From positions 1 to 64,000 of the forward strand of contig NZ_JAASTT010000004.1 in assembly GCF_014322795.1 (NCBI RefSeq): DNA of 64,000 bases, in the 5' to 3' direction. Positions 19,853 through 28,002 of the stretch are shown piece by piece. The translations under genes and the position numbers were made by a program. Origin of the DNA: Paenilisteria portnoyi. Lineage in GTDB: Bacteria; Bacillota; Bacilli; Lactobacillales; Listeriaceae. The stretch's first letter is position 1; the number at the start of each line of letters is the position of its first letter. Below the pieces are notes generated by a model. That model was not told where the DNA came from, searched no databases, and worked only from the letters and a program-made list of their open reading frames with translations.

Positions 19853-20038
19853 ATGCCGTTCGTAACAATAAAGTTTCTAGAAGGCAGAACAGATGATCAG
19901 AAAAAAGCGGTCGTAGCAGACGTAACAGAAGCTGTTTCGAAAAATTTAGGTGCACCAAAAGAAAACATCCACGTGATTCTAGAAGAAATGAAAAAAACAG
20001 ATTATGGCGTAGCTGGTGTTCGGAAATCTGACATTTAA
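19853..20038 (+). CDS. 4-oxalocrotonate tautomerase family protein
   Basis: Small enzyme of 61 aa. The start is set by GGAG eight bases upstream and by the reaction: after Met removal the catalytic N-terminal proline ([12 protein letters not shown]) is exposed. Arg in GRTDDQK and the NIHVILEEM strand fit the family. Homologues form hexamers; the natural substrate in Firmicutes without aromatic meta-cleavage is unknown. TATAAT at about 19812 suggests its own promoter, divergent from the M50 gene. Confidence 0.9.
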   Translation: MPFVTIKFLEGRTDDQKKAVVADVTEAVSKNLGAPKENIHVILEEMKKTDYGVAGVRKSDI

Positions 20039-20113
20039 GCACTAAACTCTTTTCCACTAAAAGCGTTGCATCACGTTCTGCTTCTGTAGCAAACTATGAT
20101 ACAGCACTTTTTT

Positions 20114-21442
20114 TCAGCGCTTATATTCTTTCAAAGAATGCGCATGTATCAAACTTACAATTTCCTCCGAAATAGCGGCATTAATGCGTCCGCTCTCTAT
20201 AAAATCAAGTGGATAGTACAGCTTAATATCCACACGTCTCTTACCAGCAATAGCCTCCACTATAGAAGATTCCGTCGATAGTTCATGCAATTCTCCGTTC
20301 GGCATTAATAATTGAATAGGCGACCTCCCAGCGACGTCTCCCGGCTCATATAAGTCATATGGTAAATCTGATGTCGAGTCAATCACCAAATAGTATTCTG
20401 GATCAATATCCGCCTGCTCTAGCAACCCCTTCAACTTCAAATAAAGTTCCGCGTCCACTTTTGAATCATAATTAATATATTGCAACAATCTTCTATTTAA
20501 AAACCGACTACATAAATCACTCAAAATAGCATCCTCTTCGTACTGCCATACTGAAAAGAAATACATTAATACCGTATCGTCGAGCGTAATATACTCCTCT
20601 AACGAAACATCGCGATTCAAAAACGGTAACAACTGCACTGGCGTCTGCGCAAAATGATAGTCTCTTTCATGTAAATTCTGCGCACGCTCTAGTATTTTCC
20701 ACAGAAGAACCTCCGCACTCCTACTCACCGGATGAAAATAGACCTGTTGATACATCTGGTAACGGCTTACAATATAGTCCTCCACCGCATGCATTCCTGA
20801 AGCTTTAATAATAACCCCATTACCATCCGGACTGGGACGCATCACACGCATAATTCGTTCCATATCAAAATTTCCATAACTAACCCCGGTATAATAAGCA
20901 TCTCGCAACAAATAATCCATCCGATCCGCATCAATTTGACTGGAAATCAACTTAACGAGCGTCTGGTTCTGATAGGTTTTATTGATAACCGCGGCCACTT
21001 TCTCTGGAAAATGTATCCCCGCTCGCTCCAAAACAGTTCGCACCTCGGTATTCCCTGTTATAATTGCCATCGTATAATGTTCATGATCCGTGCTAAAAAC
21101 CTTCTCAAAAGCATGTGAAAACGGGCCATGTCCTAAATCATGTAACAATGCCGCGCACAGGGCTACCAATCGTTCTTCATTATCCCACTGAATCTCATTC
21201 GCAAATGTTCCTTCTACAATGTGTCGCGTCACCTCATACACACCTAACGAATGATTAAATCGACTGTGCTCAGCCCCGTGAAAGGTAAGCGAGGTGGTGC
21301 CTAACTGATGTATTCTGCGCAATCGTTGAAATTCTTTTGTCGCTATCAAATCCCAAATAATTTGGTCAGAAACATGCACATATCGATGTACAGGATCTTT
21401 AAATACTTTTACTTCTGGTAATTTCGTCTCTAAATATGTCAC
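20114..21442 (-). CDS. HD domain phosphohydrolase (YwfO-like)
   Basis: Cytoplasmic metal-dependent phosphohydrolase, 442 aa. Metal ligands are in HSRFNHSLGV and the HD signature LLHDLGHGPFSHAFE near residue 92, followed by the third ligand in SQIDADRMDYLLRDA. Related proteins are dNTP triphosphohydrolases. The gene ends 75 bp from the converging tautomerase gene and begins 21 bp after lipL, so it is probably cotranscribed with lipL. Confidence 0.9.
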   Translation of the reverse strand: MTYLETKLPEVKVFKDPVHRYVHVSDQIIWDLIATKEFQRLRRIHQLGTTSLTFHGAEHSRFNHSLGVYEVTRHIVEGTFANEIQWDNEERLVALCAALLHDLGHGPFSHAFEKVFSTDHEHYTMAIITGNTEVRTVLERAGIHFPEKVAAVINKTYQNQTLVKLISSQIDADRMDYLLRDAYYTGVSYGNFDMERIMRVMRPSPDGNGVIIKASGMHAVEDYIVSRYQMYQQVYFHPVSRSAEVLLWKILERAQNLHERDYHFAQTPVQLLPFLNRDVSLEEYITLDDTVLMYFFSVWQYEEDAILSDLCSRFLNRRLLQYINYDSKVDAELYLKLKGLLEQADIDPEYYLVIDSTSDLPYDLYEPGDVAGRSPIQLLMPNGELHELSTESSIVEAIAGKRRVDIKLYYPLDFIESGRINAAISEEIVSLIHAHSLKEYKR

Positions 21443-21463
21443 ATGTCATCTTCCCTCTCTAAA

Positions 21464-22309
21464 CTATAATAGATTTGCTAAAACTTTCTCATTCCTCAGT
21501 ATAAGCCGTTCGTAATAAGCTGTATACCAGTCTAATTCTTCTCCCATTAGTCGACTGGACTCCAAACGTCCCGCAAAATGGTACAATGCATTGAGCAACT
21601 TCACCATCACATCATTCACTTCAAGCGGCTCTTCAAAAAGCTCCGACAACGTGGTCATAACAGCTGGATCGATATCTGGATACGTATATTTTTCTTGCTT
21701 ATCTTTCCCACTAATACGATAGAATTCACGGATTAACTCCGCCCGCTTCTGTTGATCTCCATTGACCGCTAAATATATTTGGACCGCAACCCCCTTCGCC
21801 ATACGACGCTGAGATATACCTGCAAATTTCTTACCATTAATGCTTAAATCATAACTTCCCGGACAATAAGACCCAACTATTTCACGCGCTTCCATCTTGT
21901 AAGCAAAGGCTGGAAACATGTGTTTAATAAGCGCGAACATCGTCTCATATCCACGGTCTATCGCAATCCCTCGCTCCACATCTGGAAAAACTAACGAAAG
22001 ATTGAGCACACCAGAATCGAGTACTACTGCCAAACCACCAGAATTCCGAACAACCGCTCGATATCCTTGCTCACGAAAATAAGCAATGCCCGCTTTTAGA
22101 TCAGGCAACTTCGTATCTTGAATCCCCATTGAAATCGTATCATGATGCACCCACGCTCTCGTTGTAGGAGGCGATATCTCACTCCCAACCGAGCGGCAAA
22201 GCGTATCATCCGTCGCAAACGATTGCAAGGCGTCAAAAGCAATTTGCACCATCGTTTGATCGATAAATCGCCAATTTTCTTGCTTTAATAAATCAAGTCC
22301 TTCTTTCAT
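21464..22309 (-). CDS. lipL: Octanoyl/lipoyl-GcvH:E2 amidotransferase
   Basis: Member of the biotin/lipoate protein ligase fold, 281 aa. It moves octanoyl or lipoyl groups from GcvH to E2 subunits of 2-oxoacid dehydrogenases. RNSGGLAVVLDSGVLNLSL matches the lipoyl pocket and the catalytic cysteine is in SYCPGSYDLSINGKK near residue 150, as in LipL. Position after the HD hydrolase agrees with L. monocytogenes lmo2566. A ligase assignment is less likely because of the Cys. Confidence 0.88.
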   Translation of the reverse strand: MKEGLDLLKQENWRFIDQTMVQIAFDALQSFATDDTLCRSVGSEISPPTTRAWVHHDTISMGIQDTKLPDLKAGIAYFREQGYRAVVRNSGGLAVVLDSGVLNLSLVFPDVERGIAIDRGYETMFALIKHMFPAFAYKMEAREIVGSYCPGSYDLSINGKKFAGISQRRMAKGVAVQIYLAVNGDQQKRAELIREFYRISGKDKQEKYTYPDIDPAVMTTLSELFEEPLEVNDVMVKLLNALYHFAGRLESSRLMGEELDWYTAYYERLILRNEKVLANLL

Positions 22310-22496
22310 CTTATTGACTCCATTTCCAGTAATCTTTGTTGTTATTGTATCATCTAAATGCCTACGCGGTCACTATAAAAGTGCAATTGTTGATACAATA
22401 GCATTTCAACCGTTTTGTAGCTATTTAACATATGATTACATTTGACTATATAAATAAACTATCAGGGGTGGACTAGGGGCAAAGATGGATTATATG

Positions 22497-22528
22497 AAAA
22501 ACACCGATCGCGTTCTGATTGGTGTTTT
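22497..22528. terminator. Bidirectional terminator
   Basis: AAAACACCGATC pairs with GATTGGTGTTTT (one wobble) across a 7-nt loop. It lies between the type VII toxin operon (ending 22548) and lipL. Upstream bases 22310-22490 hold no visible gene. Confidence 0.75.
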
Positions 22529-22547
22529 ACTTCTATTTTTTTACCCA

Positions 22548-22874
22548 TCATAATTCATACTTTTTTAAAATGGACCAAATATCTTTTAAAATCTTTTCTA
22601 ATGGCGCATTAAGTTCCCTTCTTTTCTGAAAATCATCGTCCCAAACAAAGAAATCTGATAAACCCTCTCGCGGCGGGTAAAGGCTGCGATGTAACTTTAC
22701 AACGTGCATAATCTTTGTTTTATCTCCATCAGCGCTATTATTTATATAGTCTATAATAGTCGCAATTGTTGACATTTGTGGCTTAATTTTTGCATTGCCG
22801 TATTGCTCTAAAAAAGTTAGTAGCTCCGGAAATAGTATTTTTAATTTCTTTAAATCGCGATTAGTACAAAACAA
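22548..22874 (-). CDS. Hypothetical protein at the end of the TNT toxin operon
   Basis: About 108 aa, no family recognised. It is mostly helical and charged, with no signal peptide or membrane segment; LYPPREGLSDFFVWDDDF is its most distinctive part. It begins about 6 bp after the second immunity gene, apparently with TTG, but the ribosome site (GGGGGG, 13 nt away) is poor and the start is uncertain. Its position after two immunity genes suggests an additional cytoplasmic immunity protein; this is inference. Confidence 0.6.
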   Translation of the reverse strand: MFCTNRDLKKLKILFPELLTFLEQYGNAKIKPQMSTIATIIDYINNSADGDKTKIMHVVKLHRSLYPPREGLSDFFVWDDDFQKRRELNAPLEKILKDIWSILKKYEL

Positions 22875-22880
22875 TCCCTA

Positions 22881-23210
22881 CTATTCCCCCCAAAGTGGCG
22901 ATGGATAGTCTGCTTTATGTCCACCCGCTACGTCGCTTCTACTTATTTCTACTGTTAGAAATAAGTTTCTAAAGAATCTTTCTTTTGCCTCTTCGAAACT
23001 GTTAAATTCAAATGATTTTCCAATCACATAGCTTCTCTCATCTCTAGAATTGACTATAAATTTCCCATCATCCCAGAATAAATGAACAGCATATGGGGTC
23101 CTATCTTTGTCATTGAATAGCACATAACGAAGGGTTTCATAATGTTTATTTTCAATTTCCGAAATGATAATTGCTTTTAATTTACTAATACTTATACTAT
23201 CTATACTCAT
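22881..23210 (-). CDS. Immunity protein, Imm59-like, second copy
   Basis: A 109-aa cytoplasmic protein related to the preceding gene: both have YETLRY near residue 25, a VxGKxxF strand in the middle and a C-terminal S-LW tail (SPLWGE here). It starts 4 bp after that gene's stop. The two look like a diverged tandem duplication protecting against the TNT-type toxin encoded upstream. The frame stays open for 16 codons further up, overlapping its neighbour, but without a ribosome site. Confidence 0.75.
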   Translation of the reverse strand: MSIDSISISKLKAIIISEIENKHYETLRYVLFNDKDRTPYAVHLFWDDGKFIVNSRDERSYVIGKSFEFNSFEEAKERFFRNLFLTVEISRSDVAGGHKADYPSPLWGE

Positions 23211-23214
23211 CAAG

Positions 23215-23538
23215 CTACTTATCCCACAATGAACAGGAATATTCAGGCGGTTCTCCATCCCTTACTCGTCTGCGATTTGTTAAAATTCTACTCTGCATGA
23301 TGCTTAAAAATTGGTCCATTGCATCAAAAGGACTTTCAAATGTATATTTCCCCATTACACTAGCACGGTCAGCTGTCATATATACTTCAAAGCAATCTTC
23401 ATTTTTTTCCATTCTTAGTTGGTACTCTTCTCTCCCATTTTCTGCACCTTCAAAAATGGAATATCTCAACGTTTCATATCCTAATAGACGAATATCATCC
23501 TCTAATAGCGCTTTTACTTCATTTATATCATAATTCAT
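23215..23538 (-). CDS. Immunity protein, Imm59-like, first copy
   Basis: A 107-aa protein starting in a TAATG overlap with the toxin stop codon, with GGAGG 7 nt upstream, so toxin and antidote are coupled. Motifs YETLRYSIFEG, VMGKYTFESPFDAM and a terminal SCSLWDK resemble the Imm59 family of LXG-toxin immunity proteins. It should bind and block the C-terminal NAD-glycohydrolase domain inside the producer. Confidence 0.8.
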   Translation of the reverse strand: MNYDINEVKALLEDDIRLLGYETLRYSIFEGAENGREEYQLRMEKNEDCFEVYMTADRASVMGKYTFESPFDAMDQFLSIMQSRILTNRRRVRDGEPPEYSCSLWDK

Positions 23539-25046
23539 TATTTGACCTCCTTTAAGAGTCCTAATTTTTCATACCAGTCTACAACTGTTCCCAATTGAAT
23601 TTGAGATCCGCCGCCTGCTCCAAAAACCTCTGCAATTTTACCTTGTTGTGGACGTGCAATATCTTCAAAAGTGAATTTATAGTCTTTCATGGATTCTAAA
23701 AGCTTCCTTTGGTTTCCCATATCCAACTTACTAAAAGCCTCTTTAACATTTTCTAAATTTATGTCTTTCATAACCTTGTACTGGTAATAAGGCTTTACGC
23801 TTTCAGGATAGGGTAGGCCCCTAGTATCGTACTCTAATATTTTGCCGTTTTCAACCGGGCTTGTAAATTTACCAAATGGATCGCCATATCTGTCAATAAC
23901 CTGTCCAGCTTTCAATTTCGCATCAAACGTAATAGCTTTTCCAGTGTTATCAACAACAAAACCATCTGCTTTTGGCCATTTTATATCGCCTGACTCATCT
24001 AGGTATTTAGGAGAGCGCACCAAGGCTCCCCATTTTGATTCATATGCTATTTCTCCATTTTCTAAAACGATTTTCTTAGGAGAGAAAGGCTTTACAACCG
24101 CTCCAACTTCTTCACTTATATTATTGACTTTAGAGCTAGCACTGACATCTTTCACATTTTTTATCTTGCTGAAATCGTTAATACCTTTCGTAATACCGAA
24201 CATACTAGCCAAAAAGATAGTGGTACTAGCTAATCCATAGGCATCTCCCTTTTTATAGGGTTCTAGATAGCTAGACACGATACCATTCCAGAACATCCCC
24301 ATTGTTCCTGATGGGTCAGTACGTAGGTTCTTCATCAGCATAGCCATGCTCTCTAAATGCTTTTCTGGATGTTTCAAACTTTCTATCGCACTTTTCCCAA
24401 ACCCAAAAATAGAATCTCTCGTAGAAGCACCGATTTGTCGTACTTTATTTCGATCATAATGCCGATAATCTTCCTCAATTTTAGAGGCGTGTGCGTGATC
24501 CATTTCCATGAGGCGTCGCATATCTTGGCTAATCCGATGCATCGCTTCGCCTTCATTTTGCTGTAGTTGGGTTAATTTTCGCCTCAAATAGTCATCTAAA
24601 TCTTCCATTAAACCTTGATTATGGCGCATCACCCATAATTCGTCAGGGTCATCTGGAATAGTACCTATACTTGGTTGTGGCACTCGAAAGACGTCACTTT
24701 TAGCATGGTCTAATATATCTCGTTGGGTTTCTGCTAGTTGTTGAAGCCCTCGCGCATCCACTAACATATCTCTATTGCGGTAGGTCGGACTATCTATGTC
24801 TTTCAAATCATTCACATAGTTTTCTAAATACGTAAACAGTTTTGTCACCGTTCCTTGTTGCCGAGAAATGTCGTCTCGATGGGCGCCAAATTCCATTGTC
24901 AACGCTTCAGCTAATTTCCCTTGTTGTTGAGCGATGGCATTTTGTATGTTGACTAATACACGGTCTAACGTTTTTAAGCTGGCTTTCATTTTATGGAGCG
25001 ATGTCAATACATCTTCCAATTCTCCCATGTTTAGCTTGAAATCCAT
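23538..25046 (-). CDS. Type VII LXG-like toxin with TNT NAD-glycohydrolase domain
   Basis: A 502-aa effector. Residues 1-230 are long helices without a signal peptide, like LXG targeting domains; 255-300 is a hydrophobic Gly/Ala stretch; 300-400 is a linker; the last ~100 residues match the TNT (DUF4237) fold. The TNT signs are RYGDPFGKFTSP, GLPYPESVKPYYQYKV and the terminal GGGSQIQLGTVVDWYEKLG, whose Gln corresponds to the catalytic Gln of M. tuberculosis TNT. The predicted activity is NAD+ hydrolysis in a rival cell. It overlaps the upstream helical gene by one base (TGATG). The secretion machinery is not in the window. Confidence 0.88.
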   Translation of the reverse strand: MDFKLNMGELEDVLTSLHKMKASLKTLDRVLVNIQNAIAQQQGKLAEALTMEFGAHRDDISRQQGTVTKLFTYLENYVNDLKDIDSPTYRNRDMLVDARGLQQLAETQRDILDHAKSDVFRVPQPSIGTIPDDPDELWVMRHNQGLMEDLDDYLRRKLTQLQQNEGEAMHRISQDMRRLMEMDHAHASKIEEDYRHYDRNKVRQIGASTRDSIFGFGKSAIESLKHPEKHLESMAMLMKNLRTDPSGTMGMFWNGIVSSYLEPYKKGDAYGLASTTIFLASMFGITKGINDFSKIKNVKDVSASSKVNNISEEVGAVVKPFSPKKIVLENGEIAYESKWGALVRSPKYLDESGDIKWPKADGFVVDNTGKAITFDAKLKAGQVIDRYGDPFGKFTSPVENGKILEYDTRGLPYPESVKPYYQYKVMKDINLENVKEAFSKLDMGNQRKLLESMKDYKFTFEDIARPQQGKIAEVFGAGGGSQIQLGTVVDWYEKLGLLKEVK

Positions 25047-25336
25047 CAGCCTTTGCCTCCTAGCTTTGCATCCGTTTTGATAAATGCATGTACCGCCAGT
25101 TGACTATCCACAAAAGCCTGTTTTAATTTCGTCAATTGATCCGCTTTTATTTCTGTCACTAATCCCTCTTTCACCTCCATATAACGTGTCATAAAAGCCG
25201 GAGAAACTTGCTTATTTAATTTGTCCACGGTGTGTTGAATCTTTGTGGCTTCGGCTTTAAAACCTGATACTGCTTGTTCGCCCTTTTTTAATTGTTTCAA
25301 AACCCAAGCTGTGTCTATATCGATTTGCGTTGACAT
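25046..25336 (-). CDS. WXG100-like helical partner of the toxin
   Basis: A 96-aa helical protein beginning MSTQIDIDTAWVLKQLKKG with no signal peptide. In size and position it matches Lap1/WXG100-like chaperones that bind LXG domains and take the toxin to the secretion ATPase. No clear W-x-G is visible, so family membership is inferred. The ATG follows GGAGGAAGATATGAT, one base after the previous stop. Confidence 0.7.
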   Translation of the reverse strand: MSTQIDIDTAWVLKQLKKGEQAVSGFKAEATKIQHTVDKLNKQVSPAFMTRYMEVKEGLVTEIKADQLTKLKQAFVDSQLAVHAFIKTDAKLGGKG

Positions 25337-25337
25337 A

Positions 25338-25556
25338 TCATATCTTCCTCCGTAAAGCATTCTCGGTCTGCTCACAGTGAGAAATCATGTCTTTGGCTTC
25401 CGCTTTCATTTGATTGAGCCTATGTATCATTTTTTCCTCTGCTTCATGATTTTCATCTTGAATCCCGTTTTTTCTACTCCTAATTCCATCTATGATGCTC
25501 TCTAAAGTATGTTTTCTAGCAGATATCGCATGCCGAACTTGTTCGTAATGTGGCAT
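25338..25556 (-). CDS. Small coiled-coil partner of the toxin
   Basis: A 72-aa, charged, fully helical protein (SARKHTLESIIDGIRSRKNG, then a heptad-like stretch to ENALRRKI). It is the first gene of the toxin operon and resembles in size and charge the second LXG-associated factor (Lap2/DUF3958 or YwqH type). GAGAGGAAG lies 8 nt before the ATG. The exact family is unassigned. Confidence 0.7.
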   Translation of the reverse strand: MPHYEQVRHAISARKHTLESIIDGIRSRKNGIQDENHEAEEKMIHRLNQMKAEAKDMISHCEQTENALRRKI

Positions 25557-25593
25557 AGGACACTTCCTCTCGTGTTAGTATCTTCCAAAGAGT

Positions 25594-25602
25594 ATTATAG
25601 CA
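25594..25602 (-). promoter_or_regulatory. Extended -10 promoter of the TNT toxin operon
   Basis: Minus strand TGC-TATAAT (TATAAT at 25594-25599) lies 38 bp before the first gene. There is no convincing -35, but the TG extension can compensate. The rest of 25557-25752 holds no gene. Confidence 0.5.
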
Positions 25603-25752
25603 TACTCCCACCGCGAATTGGAGCACTCTATGCAATTTTGCATTTTAAATGAATACGCGTTTTTTCAACCCCTTACTACCATCATTTAAACAGCAAAGAA
25701 CAGCAATATAAAATCCAAATTCCAGATTCTACATCACTGTTCCCACGCCTTA

Positions 25753-26583
25753 TTACATGCTAGTCAATCGCTGTACTGCTTTTCCAATCCATTCATCTTT
25801 TGTTTCTTCTAACACGACAAAGCTATGCGGTTTATAGCGCGAAATAGTCGATAGTATCTCGTTCACACATATCTGGCCTTCAAATAAAGGAACTGGTTTC
25901 ACCCCGCCGTTCTCTAGCACAAAATCCTTCAAGTGAACCGCACAGATTTTGTCTCCAAATAACTCAAAAGCCTGCTCAACCATCTTTCCTTGATTCGCAT
26001 AACTCTCCGCCGTAATTAAATTAGTTGGATCTAAAATAATACCGAGAAAATCAGAATCCACTAATTCAATTAAACGCGCCGTTTTTTCTAGCGAGTGAAT
26101 AGGATGATTCAGCCCAGGTTCGATACCAATCATCATACCATGCTTCTCTCCAAATGCCACCAGACGCCTAATCACCTGCACCGTTTCTTGAAAAACCTCT
26201 TCCGTAAAATTTTCTGTCGTGTAGGATATTTCGGGAAATACGCATCCGGTTTCGGTAGCAACCATTGAGGCACCAAAATATTTCGCGTTCTTCACATACG
26301 CTTCGAATTTCTGCAAAAGCCGTTCCCTTGTTGCTAAATCCGGATGAATCATATTGATATAACAACTCAGAATCGCTATGTTAACGCCACGCTCTACTAA
26401 TCTTGTTTTAAAATAGTTTCCCATCCCTGGATTGATGTTAGAAGTATCCGATGGCATATTCGGAAAAGATAACCCCAGCGCCAACTGCATATTTCGAACA
26501 CCTGAAAGTTGTGTTTTAATCCCTAAATCTTCAATTGAATTAATATTTGTTAAATCATGTCCACGAATGGCAATTTGCAACAC
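25753..26583 (-). CDS. Sugar phosphate isomerase/epimerase family protein
   Basis: Xylose isomerase-like TIM barrel, about 276 aa. IAIRGHDL opens the first strand, GIEPGLNHPIHS carries the first metal glutamate, IILDPTNLI the aspartate and AVHLKDF the histidine. Start is uncertain: a GTG touching GGAGGG, a GTG three codons later (used here) or the next TTG giving MQIAIRGH. It ends the GH105 cluster and probably handles a sugar released from rhamnogalacturonan or another uronide. Confidence 0.8.
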   Translation of the reverse strand: MLQIAIRGHDLTNINSIEDLGIKTQLSGVRNMQLALGLSFPNMPSDTSNINPGMGNYFKTRLVERGVNIAILSCYINMIHPDLATRERLLQKFEAYVKNAKYFGASMVATETGCVFPEISYTTENFTEEVFQETVQVIRRLVAFGEKHGMMIGIEPGLNHPIHSLEKTARLIELVDSDFLGIILDPTNLITAESYANQGKMVEQAFELFGDKICAVHLKDFVLENGGVKPVPLFEGQICVNEILSTISRYKPHSFVVLEETKDEWIGKAVQRLTSM

Positions 26584-26607
26584 AAGGAACACTCCCTCCG
26601 TATTTTT

Positions 26608-27714
26608 TCAACAAAATGAAACTAGTAATTCCGTCAAACAAAGGATGGTAAGTGACTGGCCATATGGCATTGCTGTCATGTCGATTTCACGATAAAAATC
26701 TAAATGATCGCCCATCCCAGTTCCCACCGATACATGCTGCACCTCTCCATTTTCATCAATCTCATTTAAGAGCCCAGCCATAGCCTTGTAAGCGACTTCC
26801 TCATATTCGGCGCTGATATAATGTTTATGCACCGCTTTTAAAATACCGTACGCAAAACCAGCTGTAGCGGACGATTCAAGATAGGAATCCTTGTCATTAA
26901 TGAGCGTATGCCAAAGTCCCGATTCATGCTGATACTTTTTCAATGAAGCTACTTGAGCGTTTAGCGTATGAATCAGGAAAATTCGCAACTCGTCGTTCTC
27001 CGCCAATTCAAGAATCTCGATAATCTCCGGAATGGCAATCGTAATCCAACAATTCCCCCGAGCCCACAGCGCCTCAGCATAGTTATGATTTCCTTCAAAT
27101 GTCCAGCCGTGATACCATAATCCTGTTTTACGATCCTGCAAATACTTCACATGAATCAAAAATTGGTATCTCGCTTCTTCTATATATTCGGGGCGATTCA
27201 GGAGCTTTCCAATCTTAGCTAAAGGCAGAACCGTCATCATCAACGTGTCATCCCATAGCTGATTTTTATTTTCAGGGCCATATGTCGCATGCTGCAAACC
27301 ATCTTCTTCCGTTCTCGGCATGTCGTGCATCACCCACTCTGCCCACTGTTCTAAATAAGGAATATACTTCGAATCGCCAGTATCCTCATAAAGATACGCC
27401 ATGGTGAGTAGCGGCGCCATCGTGTTCACATTTTTGGGCGGCGCTCCCTCCTTCATCCGGTTTTCGATCCAGTCCTGAACTACCTGCAACGCCTTATCAT
27501 TCTTCGTAATTCGGTAATTTTTATAGATGCCAAACAAACCAACGCCCTGTGGCCAATTCCAGACAGACCAGCTTTTATCGTCCACTTTCAATCCGTCAAA
27601 ATCGAGTAGAAACGCACCTTGATCATCGCGAATCGTCGTCAAATTCTCGATTAGCAAATCAATTTTTTCCTCTACAACTTCTTTTTCAATGAATAATTCT
27701 CGTTTAATAATCAT
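26608..27714 (-). CDS. Glycoside hydrolase family 105 (unsaturated uronyl hydrolase)
   Basis: Cytoplasmic (alpha/alpha)6-barrel enzyme of 368 aa that removes the 4,5-unsaturated uronic acid from oligosaccharides made by pectin or rhamnogalacturonan lyases. WDDTLMM near residue 155 carries the YteR catalytic Asp, and WYHGWTFEGNHNYAEALWARG and YLESSATAGFAYG match the family. No signal peptide, so its substrate must be imported, probably by the transporter upstream. Start set by GAGG before the ATG at 27714. Confidence 0.88.
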   Translation of the reverse strand: MIIKRELFIEKEVVEEKIDLLIENLTTIRDDQGAFLLDFDGLKVDDKSWSVWNWPQGVGLFGIYKNYRITKNDKALQVVQDWIENRMKEGAPPKNVNTMAPLLTMAYLYEDTGDSKYIPYLEQWAEWVMHDMPRTEEDGLQHATYGPENKNQLWDDTLMMTVLPLAKIGKLLNRPEYIEEARYQFLIHVKYLQDRKTGLWYHGWTFEGNHNYAEALWARGNCWITIAIPEIIEILELAENDELRIFLIHTLNAQVASLKKYQHESGLWHTLINDKDSYLESSATAGFAYGILKAVHKHYISAEYEEVAYKAMAGLLNEIDENGEVQHVSVGTGMGDHLDFYREIDMTAMPYGQSLTILCLTELLVSFC

Positions 27715-27739
27715 ACTAGTATCCTCATCTCTATATGCA

Positions 27740-27979
27740 TTAATAAAAACCGTTGATATTCTTGTTAATCGCAAGCATCATTTTCTTAAAATCACTATCA
27801 TTATTCAGCTTGAACTGGCTTGCTTCTAACTGATTAAATTGATTGACCAGCAGATACGACTGCAAGTATAGTGACAAGCTTTCTTTAGCCACTCTTTCCT
27901 TATCTGGCCCCTCAATTTGGTGATTTTGTAACACAGCATAGGCGAATTTTTCTGGATCAATCTTGATTTTTTCTGGCAT
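27740..27979 (-). CDS. Hypothetical protein in the GH105 operon
   Basis: A 79-aa soluble, mainly helical protein (KIDPEKFAYAVLQNH, SLYLQSYLLVNQFNQLE). A good GGAG site precedes the ATG, and it lies between the transporter and GH105 genes with gaps of 23-25 bp, so it is a real cotranscribed gene. I recognise no family. Confidence 0.7.
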   Translation of the reverse strand: MPEKIKIDPEKFAYAVLQNHQIEGPDKERVAKESLSLYLQSYLLVNQFNQLEASQFKLNNDSDFKKMMLAINKNINGFY

Positions 27980-28002
27980 TTTGTTTACTCCTTTTCTGGT
28001 TA

